From the NCBI GenBank assembly GCA_036571765.1, contig BROE01000007.1, positions 8,248,026-8,312,025 of the forward strand: a stretch of DNA of 64,000 nt, written 5' to 3'. The position numbers and the translations under genes were made by a program. The notes below the pieces were generated by a model. The model had not been told where the DNA came from and made no database searches. It was given only the letters and a program-made list of their open reading frames with translations. Of this stretch, positions 1 through 12,214 are shown piece by piece; the first letter of the stretch is position 1; the number at the start of each line of letters is the position of its first letter. The stretch comes from Plecoglossus altivelis (taxonomy: Eukaryota > Chordata > Actinopteri > Osmeriformes > Plecoglossidae).

Positions 1-91
1 GTGGAATCTACACACACAAACAAAATCAACAATATTCTCAAAAGCACATTTCTAAACAACGACATGTAATTATTTTATGTTGTGTTCCTAC

Positions 92-3000
92 CAGTGTTGT
101 CTCTGAGCAACTGGTGCTCGCTGTCATTGAGGCTACACGACCCAGAGTTTCCCATCATGCTCCCTGGGGTCATGTAGGGGTCAGACTCCGGGTCGACGCT
201 GGGGATTCCCTTCCAGGGCACGCCTGGCTGGAACTCTGATGTCAAAAGGTGACATAGGACGACTGTGTCAACAAAGGTGCTTGCCAACACATGACAACCC
301 TGACTCAACTTCAAACACAAAACCCCCGTCACAATGTAGCCCTCTACAGCAGTCTCTCATAAGGGACGTGTGTTCTGGCACAAGACAAGGATCACCTGGA
401 TAAGCCACTCAATGTTGGAAACACCAAACCTTAAAACACCAGGTGACTATCTAACAGCCTTCCACAAGAACCCTGTGTTTGGGGACGTTTCTCGGGAAGG
501 CAGCCAGCAGACAGGTCCCTCACTCACCTGGGGGCCAGCTGGAGGTGCTGGGTTTGGAGCTCATCTTGTTCCCGGGGGTGCGGTGCCAGTGGTCCCCCTG
601 AGGGGGCAAGCCGTCCCCCCCCAGAATGTCATACTGGGCATATGGTGAACCCCTCTTCATAGGAGTGATAGGACCTGGATGACAGGGGTGGAAGTGAGAC
701 CAAAATGAGAAGATTAATGACGTCTAATGAAATAAGATATTTTTTTAATACTGTTGAAGGTTTGAGAGTTGAGCTTCACCATTTTTGTGGAGGGTGCTCT
801 CTGGGGGGGAGGGGATGGGGGAGTGGCCCTCCATCATCCACTTGAAGCGGGACTGCTGCCCCCCCATGTCCTTCATGCCCCCTGGCCCCCCAACCGCCGC
901 CCCCCCCAGCTCAAGACCGGACAGGCTCATCCCTGAGCCATACCCTAAGGGGCAGAGAAGACGTGGGTTAGGACACATCACGCCTCATGATGCCACAAGC
1001 ACAGCAACAATACAGCTCGTACACTTTGTAGCTGTCGTCCCTGTGTGAACATATGGGGACTCCTCACCCGAGTAGCCGCCATGTGTCCTCTGGTGCAGGT
1101 CAGCCGCAGGGCCCCCCAGGCCAGGATGGACCAGAGAGTCAGGGAGTTTGAGGCCCCCGCCACCCAGGTGGGAAGGGGAGAGTTTCCCTCCAGCTCCAGC
1201 CCCCCCAGCCTGCCTCTGCTGCTGGAGCACAGCCATGATCCTGGCCAACTGAGGAGGAAGAGGAGGAGGGACAGATGAAGACACAGGCATCTGGACAAGA
1301 TGCCATACCCATGCACCTTCTGCATGAAAGGTGTGTGTACACGTGTGGTCTGGGGACCTGTTGAGGGTCAGCCTGCTGGCGGAGGTTCTGGGGGAACTTC
1401 CTCTGGTTCTGCAAAAGCTGCTGTTGTTGAGGCTGCTGCTGCTGCTGGAGGAGGAGCTGGCAGGCCTGAAGAGGGGGAGGGGGGGCAGGTAAGCCTGTTT
1501 ATAACTGGACCTGAATAGGACACTAGAAAGAAGCCTGAAGATGATTTAAGATCTGGTCCAGTAAGCCTGAGAAGCTGGCATTTCGGGCTGGTTTCGACTC
1601 ACCAGCTGAAACTGTAACTGAGGAGGGTAGATACTGCTGAGCATGGCGATGTGCTGGGGAGACAGCTGGGGGGGGAAGACCCCCCCTCCGACACCGCCCA
1701 CGCCTCCGACACCCCCCACGCTGCCACTGGGAGGGGGCATCTGCTTCAGGACGGAACCTGGCACCTGGAACATGGGAAACACATGAGTCACCATGGGAAC
1801 AGCGAGGACTGAATATTCTGCATTGAGCATGTGCAACGCTGACGAGCCAATCTCCTTCTCAGATCTTCTTCCCTGCCTTTATTGATCTTCCTACAGTATT
1901 CTCACTGTGTGTGCTTGTTAGCTGGTGTTCACCAGTGGTCTGAGAGCTCACATCCAGGGAACCACTAGCCTTCCACAGAACTGCCTTTAAAGACAGGATC
2001 AATAGAGGGGACCACTAATAACTGTTGAGTCTGATTGTAATGGTCTATTATCTACACCATAACAACATGCTCTATGCACTAATGGTTTAGAGGTTGACAG
2101 AGTTCATTGCTGGAGCATGTGGGGCTTGGGGATGTGATTTGACTGTCACATTCTGTACAGAAAATATAGCTTGAGTCACCTGAGGTGACAGGAACTGTTG
2201 AGGTACTTGAGCCCGTATCCCTGGGGACGAGTTTATAGGTGGCACACCGGGCTGGTGTCTGGACTGGCCCATCCCACCTCCACCACCACCAAACATGTGA
2301 TGTCCACCCTGTGAGAGACAGAGCGGGAGGGTGGAGGGGGTAGTGAGTTACATGAGACTTTGATTTACTATTTGGCCAACAACAATTATTCTCCTGACCT
2401 ATGCTGGCTAAGCGGCTCATGAGGTGATATAACTGTGTTACAAGGCATCTCCACGCAAACATGTGACCTGTGCACAGATCAGGTTTACTGCACACTGGTG
2501 TCATCTGCTTTATGACTTTGATGAAACACGTGACTTTGAAATAACCAGTTACCGGAGCGATTATTGCTACACAGAGCCAAGAAGAAGAAAGTGAAAAGTT
2601 AGAATGGGCAGGATCCCTCACGTAAACAAAAAGATCACGTATAATAAACAGACAGAGGATGAGGGCAGATGGAGGAGGGGGATGTTTCGGGATGCTTTTA
2701 AATTTAACATCCATCTTCCTGTTTAGGAGAGGTTATTGTGATATGAGGGGTCGTGACCTTACTTGTCTAGGGGGGATAGTGTGGCTGTAGAGGGGGTAGG
2801 GCTTGCAGACAGTGGGTGGAGAGTAGGGAGAGCAAGGCCCCTCCTCCACAAGGCACCCATCCTGATTGGTGAAAGGCAAGGTCTGCGGAATGCAGCGACA
2901 CCCAATGGGAGTTGCCCAATTTTGGGAGGGGCGGTCAAGAAAGGAAAAAGAAAAGAAATATGCAAAAGAAAAGGAGTAGAAAAAAGAGAGTTAACGAGAC

Positions 3001-6000
3001 AAGAGGGAGGCAGCTCGAAACCTCCCATCCACAGACGTGTATACGAGTGCATTACCTTGTCATAGTAAGGCCCAGGGTCTCCAGCCCCCATGTCTTTGGA
3101 ACCAGGTGAACGGAAGACCATTCCTCCTCCTCCCCTACCTCCTTTCCTCATCTCCCCATTGTAGTCATTCAGCCCCATCCCTCGCTTCTCTCCATCCATC
3201 TTCTTATCCTGAGGGCCTGGGGCCAGATCTAGGGGTCGACCACTGGGCTCATCTCCCTGAGAACCGGCAAGGATGCAGATCATTTCATCATCCTCATCCT
3301 ACCAACTACTATTGCTAATGTTATCTGTTACTATATGAATAATGCAGTGTCAGTTGTAGCAGTATCAAACACGGGAAGATATTGACTTACGAGGAGTCCC
3401 ATGTTAGAGAACTGTCTGGTCATGGGGTTCATCCAGGAGTCTCCTGACTTTAGAGGACCCTGAGGAAGACATATGCAGGAAGAGACAGGGAACAACCTTC
3501 AGACATTCTTATTAGCGTACAGTTCAGGTCCATATGAGAGAAGATATCTTCTAGCTTCTAGTTACCTTGCTGCAGGTCTTCTTGCCTCCTCCGTGGCCCT
3601 GGCCCCAGCCCCCACTGTTGTAGGAGGAACTACTTCCCTGTGAACCAGCGCTGCTCCACACACTTCCTGCTCCCTCCTCTTCCTCTTCACAGCTGGAGTG
3701 ACGTGACGCCACCACAGACCCATCACCCTCGCCCCAGCCGCCATCTTGCATAGACTTGGAACCTGCTGAGGACAGAAGAGCAGTTAGTCGGTCAGCTCTA
3801 CATACAGAGCCTTGTAAAGACAAACCTTCCTATAGACATATGCAACCCTGTCACATTCAGCATTCTAACTCACCAGGTTTGATGGGGTTGGGAGAAGGGT
3901 TCCCCCAGCCCGTGGATTTCCCAGACTCTACAGGGTCACCCCAGAATGTGGGGGTGTCGCTGGGCTTGCCCCAGGCTGCTGTACTGTCATCTACTGATGG
4001 ACTGGAGGGGGAGCCCCCACCCCACCCTGACTGAGCTGGAGAAAAAGGGAAGGGAGAGAATCGTCAAGAAGGGATTCACTGTGGGCGTTCTGAAAGTAAC
4101 AACCATTTGTATTTGTTCTTTTAACACTATTGAAGAAATACATGTTGTCTAACCCATCCCAGGAGCTTTACCAGGTCCATGTCCAGGGTTGACATCTCTG
4201 CCTCCCCCGACTCCCGAAGGCTGCCTCCCAGATTGCTGCATCACTGGAGGCCCCTGCTGCTGCGGGGGCTGTCCCTGGCCATGCACAGGGGCTCGCTTGC
4301 CCGAGTGGGCACTACCATCACCACTGCTCTTATCCCACAGGTTGACAGGCTTGAAGTTGTAGTGGTTGGGGTCTCCCCAAGCTGAGGTCCCGTCATCGAT
4401 CTCCATCTTCCTACTAATTGTCTGTGGGCTAGGTTCCTCCCAGCCACTGGGTTCTGCTGCTCCTCCTCCAGGACCACTGGGAATGGGCCCCGTAGACCAG
4501 CCTGAGCTTTGGTTCTGGTTCTGGGCTGGGGCAGGTGGTTGGCGGCCACCCCAACCTCCTTGCATAGCCCCTTGGTCCTGCGGGGTAGGCTGGGGCTGTG
4601 ATTGTAGCTGAGGTGGTGCCTGAGGGCCTTTGATCAAGGTTGTCTGGGTGTTTGACATCTGTGACGGGTGCATCTTTCCACCAGCTCCGCTTCCTCCCCA
4701 GCCTTGATGGGATTTGTCTCCTCCCCCTCCATTCCCATCACCCCCCCAAGCTCTCCTTGGTGCTCCTTCTTCCCAGTTACCCCAGGTACCAACCTCAGAG
4801 TCTCCAGCTGGGTTTCCTCTTCCCCCTCTTGTCTCATCCCCCCATCCTGCTCCTCCACTGTTTGATTTGGGCTCTCGCTTTCCCCGGTCCTCCCCACCAC
4901 CACTCCTTTGGCTACCCCACCCCCCATCTCTCCCCATCTCTTTCCATCCTACTTTCCCTTTCTCCTCCTGACTACCTCCCCAGCCTCCACCACCTGCTCC
5001 TGCTGGCTGTTGTCTAAACTCACCCCACCCTTCCTCGTTTCCCCAGCCTTTTCCCTGTCCCTCACTGGGACCCATTCCTCCCCAGCCACCTGAGGTCTTC
5101 CCTTGTCCTGGTCCAATACCTGGTCCTCCCATTCCTGCACCAGTGGACAGAGCTCCAGGTTGGGAGATCCCTAGGTTTCTGGCATTGGGGCCTGAGGATG
5201 GATGTCCTCTGCTTGGCAAAGAGGCTCCAGAGCTGCTGCTGGTGCTGCTGCTCTCCCAACCCTCCCCAGACGAGCCGGCCGGAGGAGGTACTCCAGGGTT
5301 GGAGGCCTGCCCTGGGCCTGCAAAAGAGGACACTCCACCCAGAGATTCAGTAGCAGCACCAGAGTACTGAGAAGCCATGGAGGGTGATTGAATGTTTTTG
5401 GATTGAGAGGATGAACCACTTCCTCCTCCTGGAGCTTCAAAGTCCCAAGCCACATTCTGCTTGATCTGGGTCTGACCCCAGCCGCTGTTGGAGAGGACGC
5501 GGGGGTCCAAGTCGGGTCTACTCAGAAGGTTCTGTAAGGCCTCCTCAGCATTGGCTCCTGCATGGTGCTGGGAGCGCTGGGGTCTTGAGTTTCCTCCTCC
5601 GCTGGATGATGATGTACCTGCCCCACCTCCCCGCCCACCGCCCTGGCCTCCCCCCCACTCCACTGTCTCGTCCCCCCCGACCTCCCTCTTCTGATTGTCC
5701 CAAGCTCTTGTTGTAGTTGTAGAGGTTGTGGTGGAGGAGGGAGTGGGGTTACTGGCCCCACTGCTGCTGCTGTTACTGCTGCAGCCACCTCCTTCACCGG
5801 CCTCCGCTACTGGATTGCACCCTCCACCCCCACTTCCACCACTACCCCCCCATTCCCCTCCTCCTCCCCACCCTCCCTGAGATACCGCGGGTGGTTCATT
5901 GCCCCCACTTCCAGCACCCCATTTGGTACTACCCCCCTGGCCTGTGTACCCTCCCCATCCAGAGGCTCCATCCCCCCCACCCTCAGCAGCTACTCGTCCT

Positions 6001-7957
6001 GCTCCCTCCCAATCGTCAGTCCTAGAGGCACCCGTTTTGGAGTTAGCAGCTGGGTAAGGCTGACTTCCCCAAGAGGAGGATGAGGAGGTCTGGGAGGTTT
6101 GGGTGAGAAGTTTGTCTCCTCCATTACCTCCCCCACAGTCTGTCCCTCCCCCCTCCCCCATCAGCGTTTTTGGTCCCGCTCCAGTATCTTGCGAAGTCAC
6201 TCCTTTTCCTCCCCCCCAATCCACCCCTCCTCCTGTCATCATGGCTGCCGAGTGCTCTCTGTCTCTGGATTGCATTTGGTGAAGTAGTTGGTGCTGATGA
6301 GCATTTGATTGATTCACAGATAAAGGTGGGTTCTGGAGAAGGGGGCTGTTGGCAGGCAGAGCCCCGCCCCCCCCGGGCCCAGGACCATGCAGGGTGGCTG
6401 CGCCACTGTCTGAGGAAGCTGCCCCTGGAGTGCCATCCTGCTGCACCAGAGCAGGCCAGGCTGAAGGGTTGGCATTTGGGTTGAAGTTGGCACCAGTGGT
6501 CCCTCCTCCGCTGCCACCAAGGAAGCCATCCTGGTTCCCTATAAGAGCAGGGGCTTTGGAAAGGGAGGGAGGCAACATTGAACCAGCTACAACGGCCACG
6601 ACCCCACCTGTAGGACCCTGCTGAGAGGCAGAACCCCACACAACACTGCCAGACTGCATACATTCATTGGGTAAAGGGAAGGTGGAAGTAAGGGATGATT
6701 GGTCGCCACTGGAGGCAATACTGCTGCTATTGGCTAATCCACAGCCCTCCCCTGTTGCTGACGAGCCCCCGACCCCTCTAGAAGAAGCCCCGCCTCCATC
6801 ACCCCCAGCAATGCTAGGCCATTCCTCCAGGTCAGAGCCATCCACAATCACTTTCTCCCTGCCATGAGAGGAGGAGTGACTACCAGAGCCGACCCCCCAC
6901 GAGGAATTTGCATAATTTGAAGTAGTAGTAGAAGAAGCAGCGTTTGATGATGAGGTGAGGGGCAGTGAGGAGGAGCCTGGCCCCACATAGCCTGGAGTGG
7001 AATCTAGGGGGGACAGGTATGAGAAAACAAGAAGAGAGAGGAACCAAAAGGTCAATATACTCAGATACATGGTTTTTAAATACATGGGTTCTAAAAAGAT
7101 GTTCTCATGGTTTGACACTGACCTGAGGTGGCAGCCATGTTTGCATTGGACCCCCCATCACCCCCTCCAGCAGTGCCACCCCCAAGAAGCATTGAGGACA
7201 GCGGGGGTTGTCCCCTCTTCAGTAGCACTTTTTGGTCCTGCTGGCAGCGGAATCGAGGGGGCACTTCACGGGGCATGTAGCGCTGCTGCTGGGGGGGCTG
7301 GGGGGCACCAGGGCCTTGGCTGGTAAGGGGCTGTCCGTTGGCCACCGCCACCCGCTTGGCATTGTTCCCTCCTCCTTGAGAGGTGGCGGTGGCAGGGGAG
7401 GGGGAGGCCGAGGAGGGGGGTCCAGGGCTGGAGGATGCAGAGCTGCTGCTGGGCAGAGTGGCAGAAGACTGGCCAGACAGGGGCTTGGCAAATTCTAGCA
7501 TTGGTAGAAGAGAAGACAGAAGTCAGAGACGATAGAGAGATGAAGGATGCCAAAGGGGAAGCAGAGGGAGAAAATTTAGAGGAAAGCTTGACTAAGTGCA
7601 AAATAGTTGAACAGAAACAAAGTGGTAAGTAGGCAGAAAGAGGGTAGTGCTTTAAACATAGCAACCAGTTCAATTAGCACCTAAATGCACCAGAATGAGA
7701 AACAGCATACCTTTGTTTTTTTGCTCTGCAACCTGAAAGATTTTTAAAAAGGTAATCGGTTAACAGGATGCCAGTTTGGGAACTACCAAGACAAAAACAT
7801 TATGGTGACATAGATCTACAGGCTGTATTGCTAGCGTTGTTTACGAGGACCCAAAAGTATAATCTTGTTGAGATGGAGAAAGAAGTGTCATTCTACTTAC
7901 CTTCTGAGAGGTTTCCCTTTTCCGTTTGTCTTCTTTTTTCCTTTTCTTGTCTTCCAT
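92..7957 (-). CDS. tnrc6b: TNRC6B (GW182 family) miRNA-silencing scaffold, 3' end off window
   Basis: GW182 proteins bind Argonaute through GW repeats and recruit PABP and deadenylases to repress miRNA targets in the cytoplasm. Coding exons in transcription order: 7957-7901, 7732-7711, 7494-7123, 7003-4172, 4035-3874, 3762-3566, 3459-3391, 3256-3056, 2882-2763, 2308-2180, 1764-1603, 1465-1358, 1248-1068, 944-780, 674-528, 235-92; all phases agree, giving about 1,689 codons in the window. The start is MEDKKRKKEDKR; an in-frame TAG lies just upstream. Visible landmarks: RFRCQQDQKVLLKRGQPP, VDGSDLEEWPSI, DLDPRVLSNSGWGQTQIKQ, the Argonaute hook around EPSGWEEPSP, a Gln-rich exon (1358-1465) and a PAM2 motif ending EFQPGVPWKG at the junction of the last two exons. 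SKSMQDGGWGE and NQDGCL favour TNRC6B over A and C, as does synteny. The RRM and C-terminal silencing region are outside the window. Confidence 0.93.
4172..7003 (-). CDS. tnrc6b: tnrc6b giant GW-repeat exon (about 944 codons)
   Basis: This single 2.8-kb exon carries the Argonaute-binding region. It opens with DSTPGYVGP after an acceptor at 7004-7005 and closes with GHGPG before a GTAAAG donor. It is dominated by Gly, Ser and Trp in GW/WG dipeptides (for example GGWGGMGPSEG, GGWGSQRSGG), and keeps ordered landmarks: KVIVDGSDLEEWPSIAG near its start, the motif GWGQTQIKQNVAWDFE in the middle and EPSGWEEPSPQTISRKMEID near its end. Fish-specific runs of Gly and Ser between landmarks are longer than in the human protein as I remember it. 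The G-rich coding strand creates long open shadow frames on the plus strand, which are not genes. Confidence 0.9.
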
Positions 7958-7975
7958 GAACTATTGTTCCCTTTC

Positions 7976-9624
7976 CTGAAACTTCTCTCTGTTGCCATAC
8001 AAGGAAAATAACCATTAAGAACACACAGCAACACATACATGGTTCTCACCATTAATTGTCCGCATTCTGAACTGTATGTGCACTTGGCTAATGAATTAGC
8101 CATCACATCACAGGGCTAAACCTCATAATGGTTGCAGGACATGCTTAGCTTCACAGTTATCCTTCTTTAGCTGTTGTGATTAGGCACTGGACTTGACCTC
8201 GTTTTTAGCCTGAATGTGGTGACATTCATGGTCAGATCTGTTGTTCTGATACAAAGCTTAGACCAATTACGATATAGTATGAACCACCATGATTTATCAC
8301 AAAAGTAATGTTGTATTTATTGAAATTAGTATTATACCTGTAGGAGGTAGTCTACAATCAACTGAAAAAATCAGGTGTATGCTTTAAACCCAGGTGCAAG
8401 ATTTCGAGTGAAATCTGAGCCTGAGTGTTATGACAGGTGACAGACCGTGCACATTCCAGAAACTATTGATTCAACACATTTCAATCATACTTCTCATGAT
8501 CTTGTCTGTGGCCGAAACGAAACCAATACAGTGTGTAGACTACAAAGTCTGATAAAGGCCAATAGCTCGTTAGCCAACAGAAGCACAAAAAGGCCAACAT
8601 CACATTTCACTAGAGCTAGTAGCTAACGTCAATGTCACTGTCTGATTCATCCGCCCATACAAGCGCATTGTTAATGTTAGCTCATGCTACTGAATTATTT
8701 GGTGCAATTCATTGTCTTAGTGTAATTGTGATAACGTATCTAGCTATCTGACCAATCACATATCCTGAATACTACTGGACTGTTGCTTAGATTCACTTTC
8801 TGAGATAGCAACTAGTTTTGCCTACGCTAACGTCACACATAACATCATGCTCAAGCAACCAGCAGCCAAAACAGTAAGCTAAACATTTGATGCTTTGACA
8901 ATTAACGATTGAATCTAAAAGCTAGTTAACTAGCTAGAAAGCATACGATATCTAACTGTAATAAACCTCAGATTCCACAATAAACCTTCTACATCTCTCA
9001 GATTCCCCAATAAACCTTCTACATCTCGAGTGATACAGCTGGCCGACATTACGTGTGATAAATAGCTAGCTCATTAGGTAGCTAGCTAAACTTTAAGAGG
9101 AAACCGGCGGGAGGCAAGGTAATCTTCACAGCCTAGCTAGCCTAAGATATATGTTTCTAATATTGCAGTACAATTGTCACTGACAGTACCTCTTGGTCCC
9201 AGGAACTTCGACAGGGCTATTATTAGCATAGCTAGCTGTCATTATCTAGCAGCATACGCTACAAAATATAGCAACACATCACATGTCTTTATTTAACCAT
9301 AAATAAAATAGCGCTATTAACCATCGTGCTACAGTCAGGGAAGCACGCTACAGCTAGCGAAATTACTTACCAGCTAGCTAACAACACATCGGCAGGAGGC
9401 ATTCAACACGAAGTCAGGACGATAAGTAATGTCTGCTAGTAGCTACTAGCCAACGTTTTACAGCTAGCATGCAAGTAAACTAGCAAGTATATGCATAATT
9501 GCTACGTGCAATTGTACACGACAGATTGAAAATATACAAGTAGAAAGGTTCGATTTCTTGTTTTTGCTGAACTGACTGATGTGGAATGTTTGTAGCCTAG
9601 CTAACGTTAATACTAGTTACTCAC
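7976..9624 (-). other. Presumed first intron of tnrc6b
   Basis: No coding potential is seen here. The stretch is rich in the words CTAG, GCTAGC and CTAACGT (for example around 8613-8630, 8825-8834, 9055-9090, 9590-9610 and 9655-9675). It also has a local near-duplication at about 8967-9029 (two copies of a phrase containing CAGATTCC, AATAAACCTTCTACATCTC). Confidence 0.6.
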
Positions 9625-9892
9625 CTCAGGAATCACATATGAATTAGAGCTAGCGTGTTAGCTAGCTAGCTAGCTCGGCTAGTAAAGTGCTTCAGTGCGA
9701 ATAATTAGCTTCTCCCGGCATTCGAGACTAAAGGAACATGCTACGCCTGAGTGGATAATTAAATACACACCGTCTAAAGTTACTGGTTCTTAAGAAGTAT
9801 GCTAATGTAAGCTAATGTGCTGAAGAATGTCTATGAAGCGTTGTAAAGTCATTGGGTTGACGATCGGCCATTTTGCTGCTCTGTTTGAAGTG

Positions 9893-9926
<34 letters not shown>

Positions 9927-9990
9927 CTGCTGGCGTTGCTGCTGCTGTTTCAAACCAGCTAGTGTGGTCGTATGCTAGCTAGGACTAGCT
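9625..9990 (-). promoter_or_regulatory. tnrc6b: Likely tnrc6b first non-coding exon and promoter
   Basis: On the minus strand a strong donor (CCTGAG/GTGAGTAAC, exon end at 9625) follows a stretch containing a CAG repeat and a YY1-like AAAATGGCCG (9866-9875 region). The coding exon at 7901-7975 begins after a clear acceptor (TTTCAG/G), so at least one upstream non-coding exon is required and this is the best candidate. A short upstream reading frame of 19 codons starts at 9871 and stops at 9812 if the region is unspliced. A second donor (GCTG/GTAAGTAA) near 9372 could belong to an alternative exon. The transcription start is inferred, not seen. Confidence 0.5.
9894..9947. repeat. (CTG)10 trinucleotide repeat with interruptions
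   Basis: Ten uninterrupted CTG units (9894-9923) are followed by GCG, two CTG, GCG, TTG and three CTG. Read from the minus strand this is a CAG repeat in the presumed 5' untranslated exon of tnrc6b. Confidence 0.95.
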
Positions 9991-10179
9991 AGGTATCTGG
10001 GAGAGTCGGACTTGGGGTTATAAACAAGGGAACTATCGTATCAAATCAGGAATATTTAATGTATTTACAGGCAATAACTAGTATAAATTTGTTATTGGTC
10101 TGTGTTGTATTTTGGGGTAGGGTAGCACTTGCTGTTTCATTGAAGTGTGCAGCGGTATATATTTTCCTACCCCAACCCA

Positions 10180-11388
10180 ATGGTCATGAGTCCAAAGAGA
10201 GGATCGAGAAAAAGGAAGACACCTGAAGAGAACGGCACTGATTATCCTACTGCTGGGCAATCTGTGGAAGAAAATTTGAACAAGGGTGCGATTAAACATA
10301 AAAGTTGGGAAATTGGAAGTAAGAAATACATTGGAGCACATGCCACCATATCATGTAGGACAGAAGAGTATGGTGGTACTTCAGTAATTGCTCCACACTG
10401 TTGAAAATATAGCAAGTATAGACCATCCCTGGACCTGTCTGCAGCTGTCAAATTCCAGGCGTTGTCTCATAAAGGGATTTGCTCCCCCTCACATACTGCC
10501 ACATGGGTCTTACCTGATGAATTGTGGCTTCCCTAACGGTTTATTCACACATAAATACAATAATTCACAAACACATACCCTAACACGGTGGTTTTCAATA
10601 GTGTTCAACTCCCAGAGGGAACCAAGTGATTGCATGGATTTCCTGGACATAAGACGTTAAGTATATTGCCATAGAAACAGGATCAAATCTGAAAATGGAT
10701 GCTCATACTGACTGAAAAGAAACACTGAACTAACCCTTTCACAAGATCTTTTTTAGTTTTCCATAGTAAAATTTCAGCCTTGGAATTCTGTGCTGCTCCC
10801 GATCGTGTGACCTCTGGTTTCTATGTGGTTTGATCGGCTGTGTGTCCAGATGTGTTTGAGAAGAGCCAGGCTCTCCTGGTGGATGACCTGCAGAGGTGCT
10901 GTGCCCTGGGCCTCAACATGTACAACTTCCACCCAGGGTCCTCTCTGCGTGCCATCACCACAGAGCAGTGTGTGGGTAAGATCGCCCAGACGATCAACCA
11001 AGCTCACCAGCAAGCCCCTGCAACAGTCACTAGTAAACTGGAGTCCCTTCTTTCTACAAGGAGAAACCCCAAACTTGTCTTTTATGATTTCTTCACTATT
11101 TGGAGCCAAAATATCAATCTAACAATGTTTTAATTGTGCTACTATATGTCTTCTTGTCATGTTTCTGTTTTTCATTACATTGTTTACTGTTGTTTTTTGG
11201 TCCTCCACGCCATACCCTGGCTTCCCAACCCCTACCCTCTTCTCCCTCCCTTTTCAGCGTGGACAATATGAGTGGTCAGGGCATCACAGTGGGAGGGAAG
11301 TTCAGTGAGCTTCGCAGCATATTTGACAGGTTACGTGACCAGACCAGAGTAGGGGTGTGTCAGGACACGTGCCACGCCTTTGCTATAG
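10180..11388 (+). pseudogene. Endonuclease IV (Nfo/Apn1-type AP endonuclease) relic, truncated
   Basis: Endonuclease IV cleaves DNA at abasic sites using a trinuclear zinc centre. Pieces in correct order: an N-terminal exon from 10180 with a basic stretch KRGSRKRK and then KYIGAHATIS (bacterial Nfo: KYIGAHVSAAG); about 10420-10538 with HILPHGSYLMNCGFPN (Nfo ILPHDSYLINLG); 10850 onward with DVFEKSQALLVDDLQRC, YNFHPGSSL and TEQCVGKIAQTIN; and 11258-11388 with DNMSGQGITVGGKF and RVGVCQDTCHAFAIG. Some junctions splice perfectly (10538 to 10850). However, the segment after KYIGAH is missing, the 10850 exon does not join the 11258 exon in phase at an obvious donor, and no exon for the C-terminal hundred residues (the remaining zinc ligands) was found before the retroelement at 12215. 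I infer a decayed or truncated gene. A working gene with exons I failed to see is the alternative. Confidence 0.65.
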
Positions 11389-12214
11389 GTCAGTCTCTGC
11401 TGAAAGAAACGTCATACTTCCTGCCGTCTACTCACTGTTGTAACACGAATTGAAATGCAGACCAAATGACACAATGGTTGTGAAATTATGGTTGATGCAT
11501 CCCGTTCATCTTGCTGTGCACAGCGTTGGAGGTCAAAATAGCCAGAGAAGCATGCAAGCATCAGGCCATGTAACTTTAGACTCAGTATGGTAGGATGCCA
11601 TTTGAGACACAGGTATTGTCTTGATCATATTCCTGTAGGTGGCAGCATTGCACTACTCTCAAAGCGGCTAAAAAATATAAGCTAGACTGTTGTTAAGTCT
11701 GATCATTTCACTGTGATGTGTGAGGGGCTGTGTATGTGCATCTGTCTCCATCTTTATACAACAATGTAACCTTACCACCACCTAACGATGACTAGAAGAT
11801 TTTTGTCCTTGACCCAATAGCAATGATGTAACTTATTTACTCATTTCATTTTATTATTTGCATTTCCTCGTTTCAGTAATGTATTGTATTGTCACTATTA
11901 AAACATTTCAGAAAAAGTTTCTGCGTTTGGATAAATATGACAAAGGGGGAGAATATAATGAAAGTGGTGTGGTTCAAAGGTAAATCATTGAACTGCAGAT
12001 GAAGTATATAAGCACTGGGACAGCAAGCGAGGACTATTGTCAGAAAAACCTCAGTGCATATTTATTTGCCTGGAGGCATTAAGTCATAATGATCCAGGAG
12101 AGCAGATATACTCCAGCCAATTTCTCTCAGTGAAATATTGTAATGTTAGTGTTATTATAGTGATCGTTTTTACACCTACTTTCATTTGTGGAATATGAAT
12201 TGTTTTGTCATCAT
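11389..12214. other. Non-coding interval after the endonuclease IV relic
   Basis: A good donor (ATAG/GTCAGT) ends the last recognisable relic exon. The following 0.8 kb shows no matching C-terminal exon on the plus strand in any frame I read and no other gene. Confidence 0.5.

Noticed and set aside
2079..2714. 211-codon minus-strand frame around 2079-2714
   Set aside because: It runs across tnrc6b exon 2180-2308 in the wrong frame and through intron sequence on both sides; splice sites and family residues support the shorter exon.
5695..6025. Long plus-strand open frames opposite the giant tnrc6b exon
   Set aside because: Gly/Ser-rich GGN codons on the minus strand leave the complementary frames free of stops; the peptides are low-complexity Pro/His/Leu and match no family.
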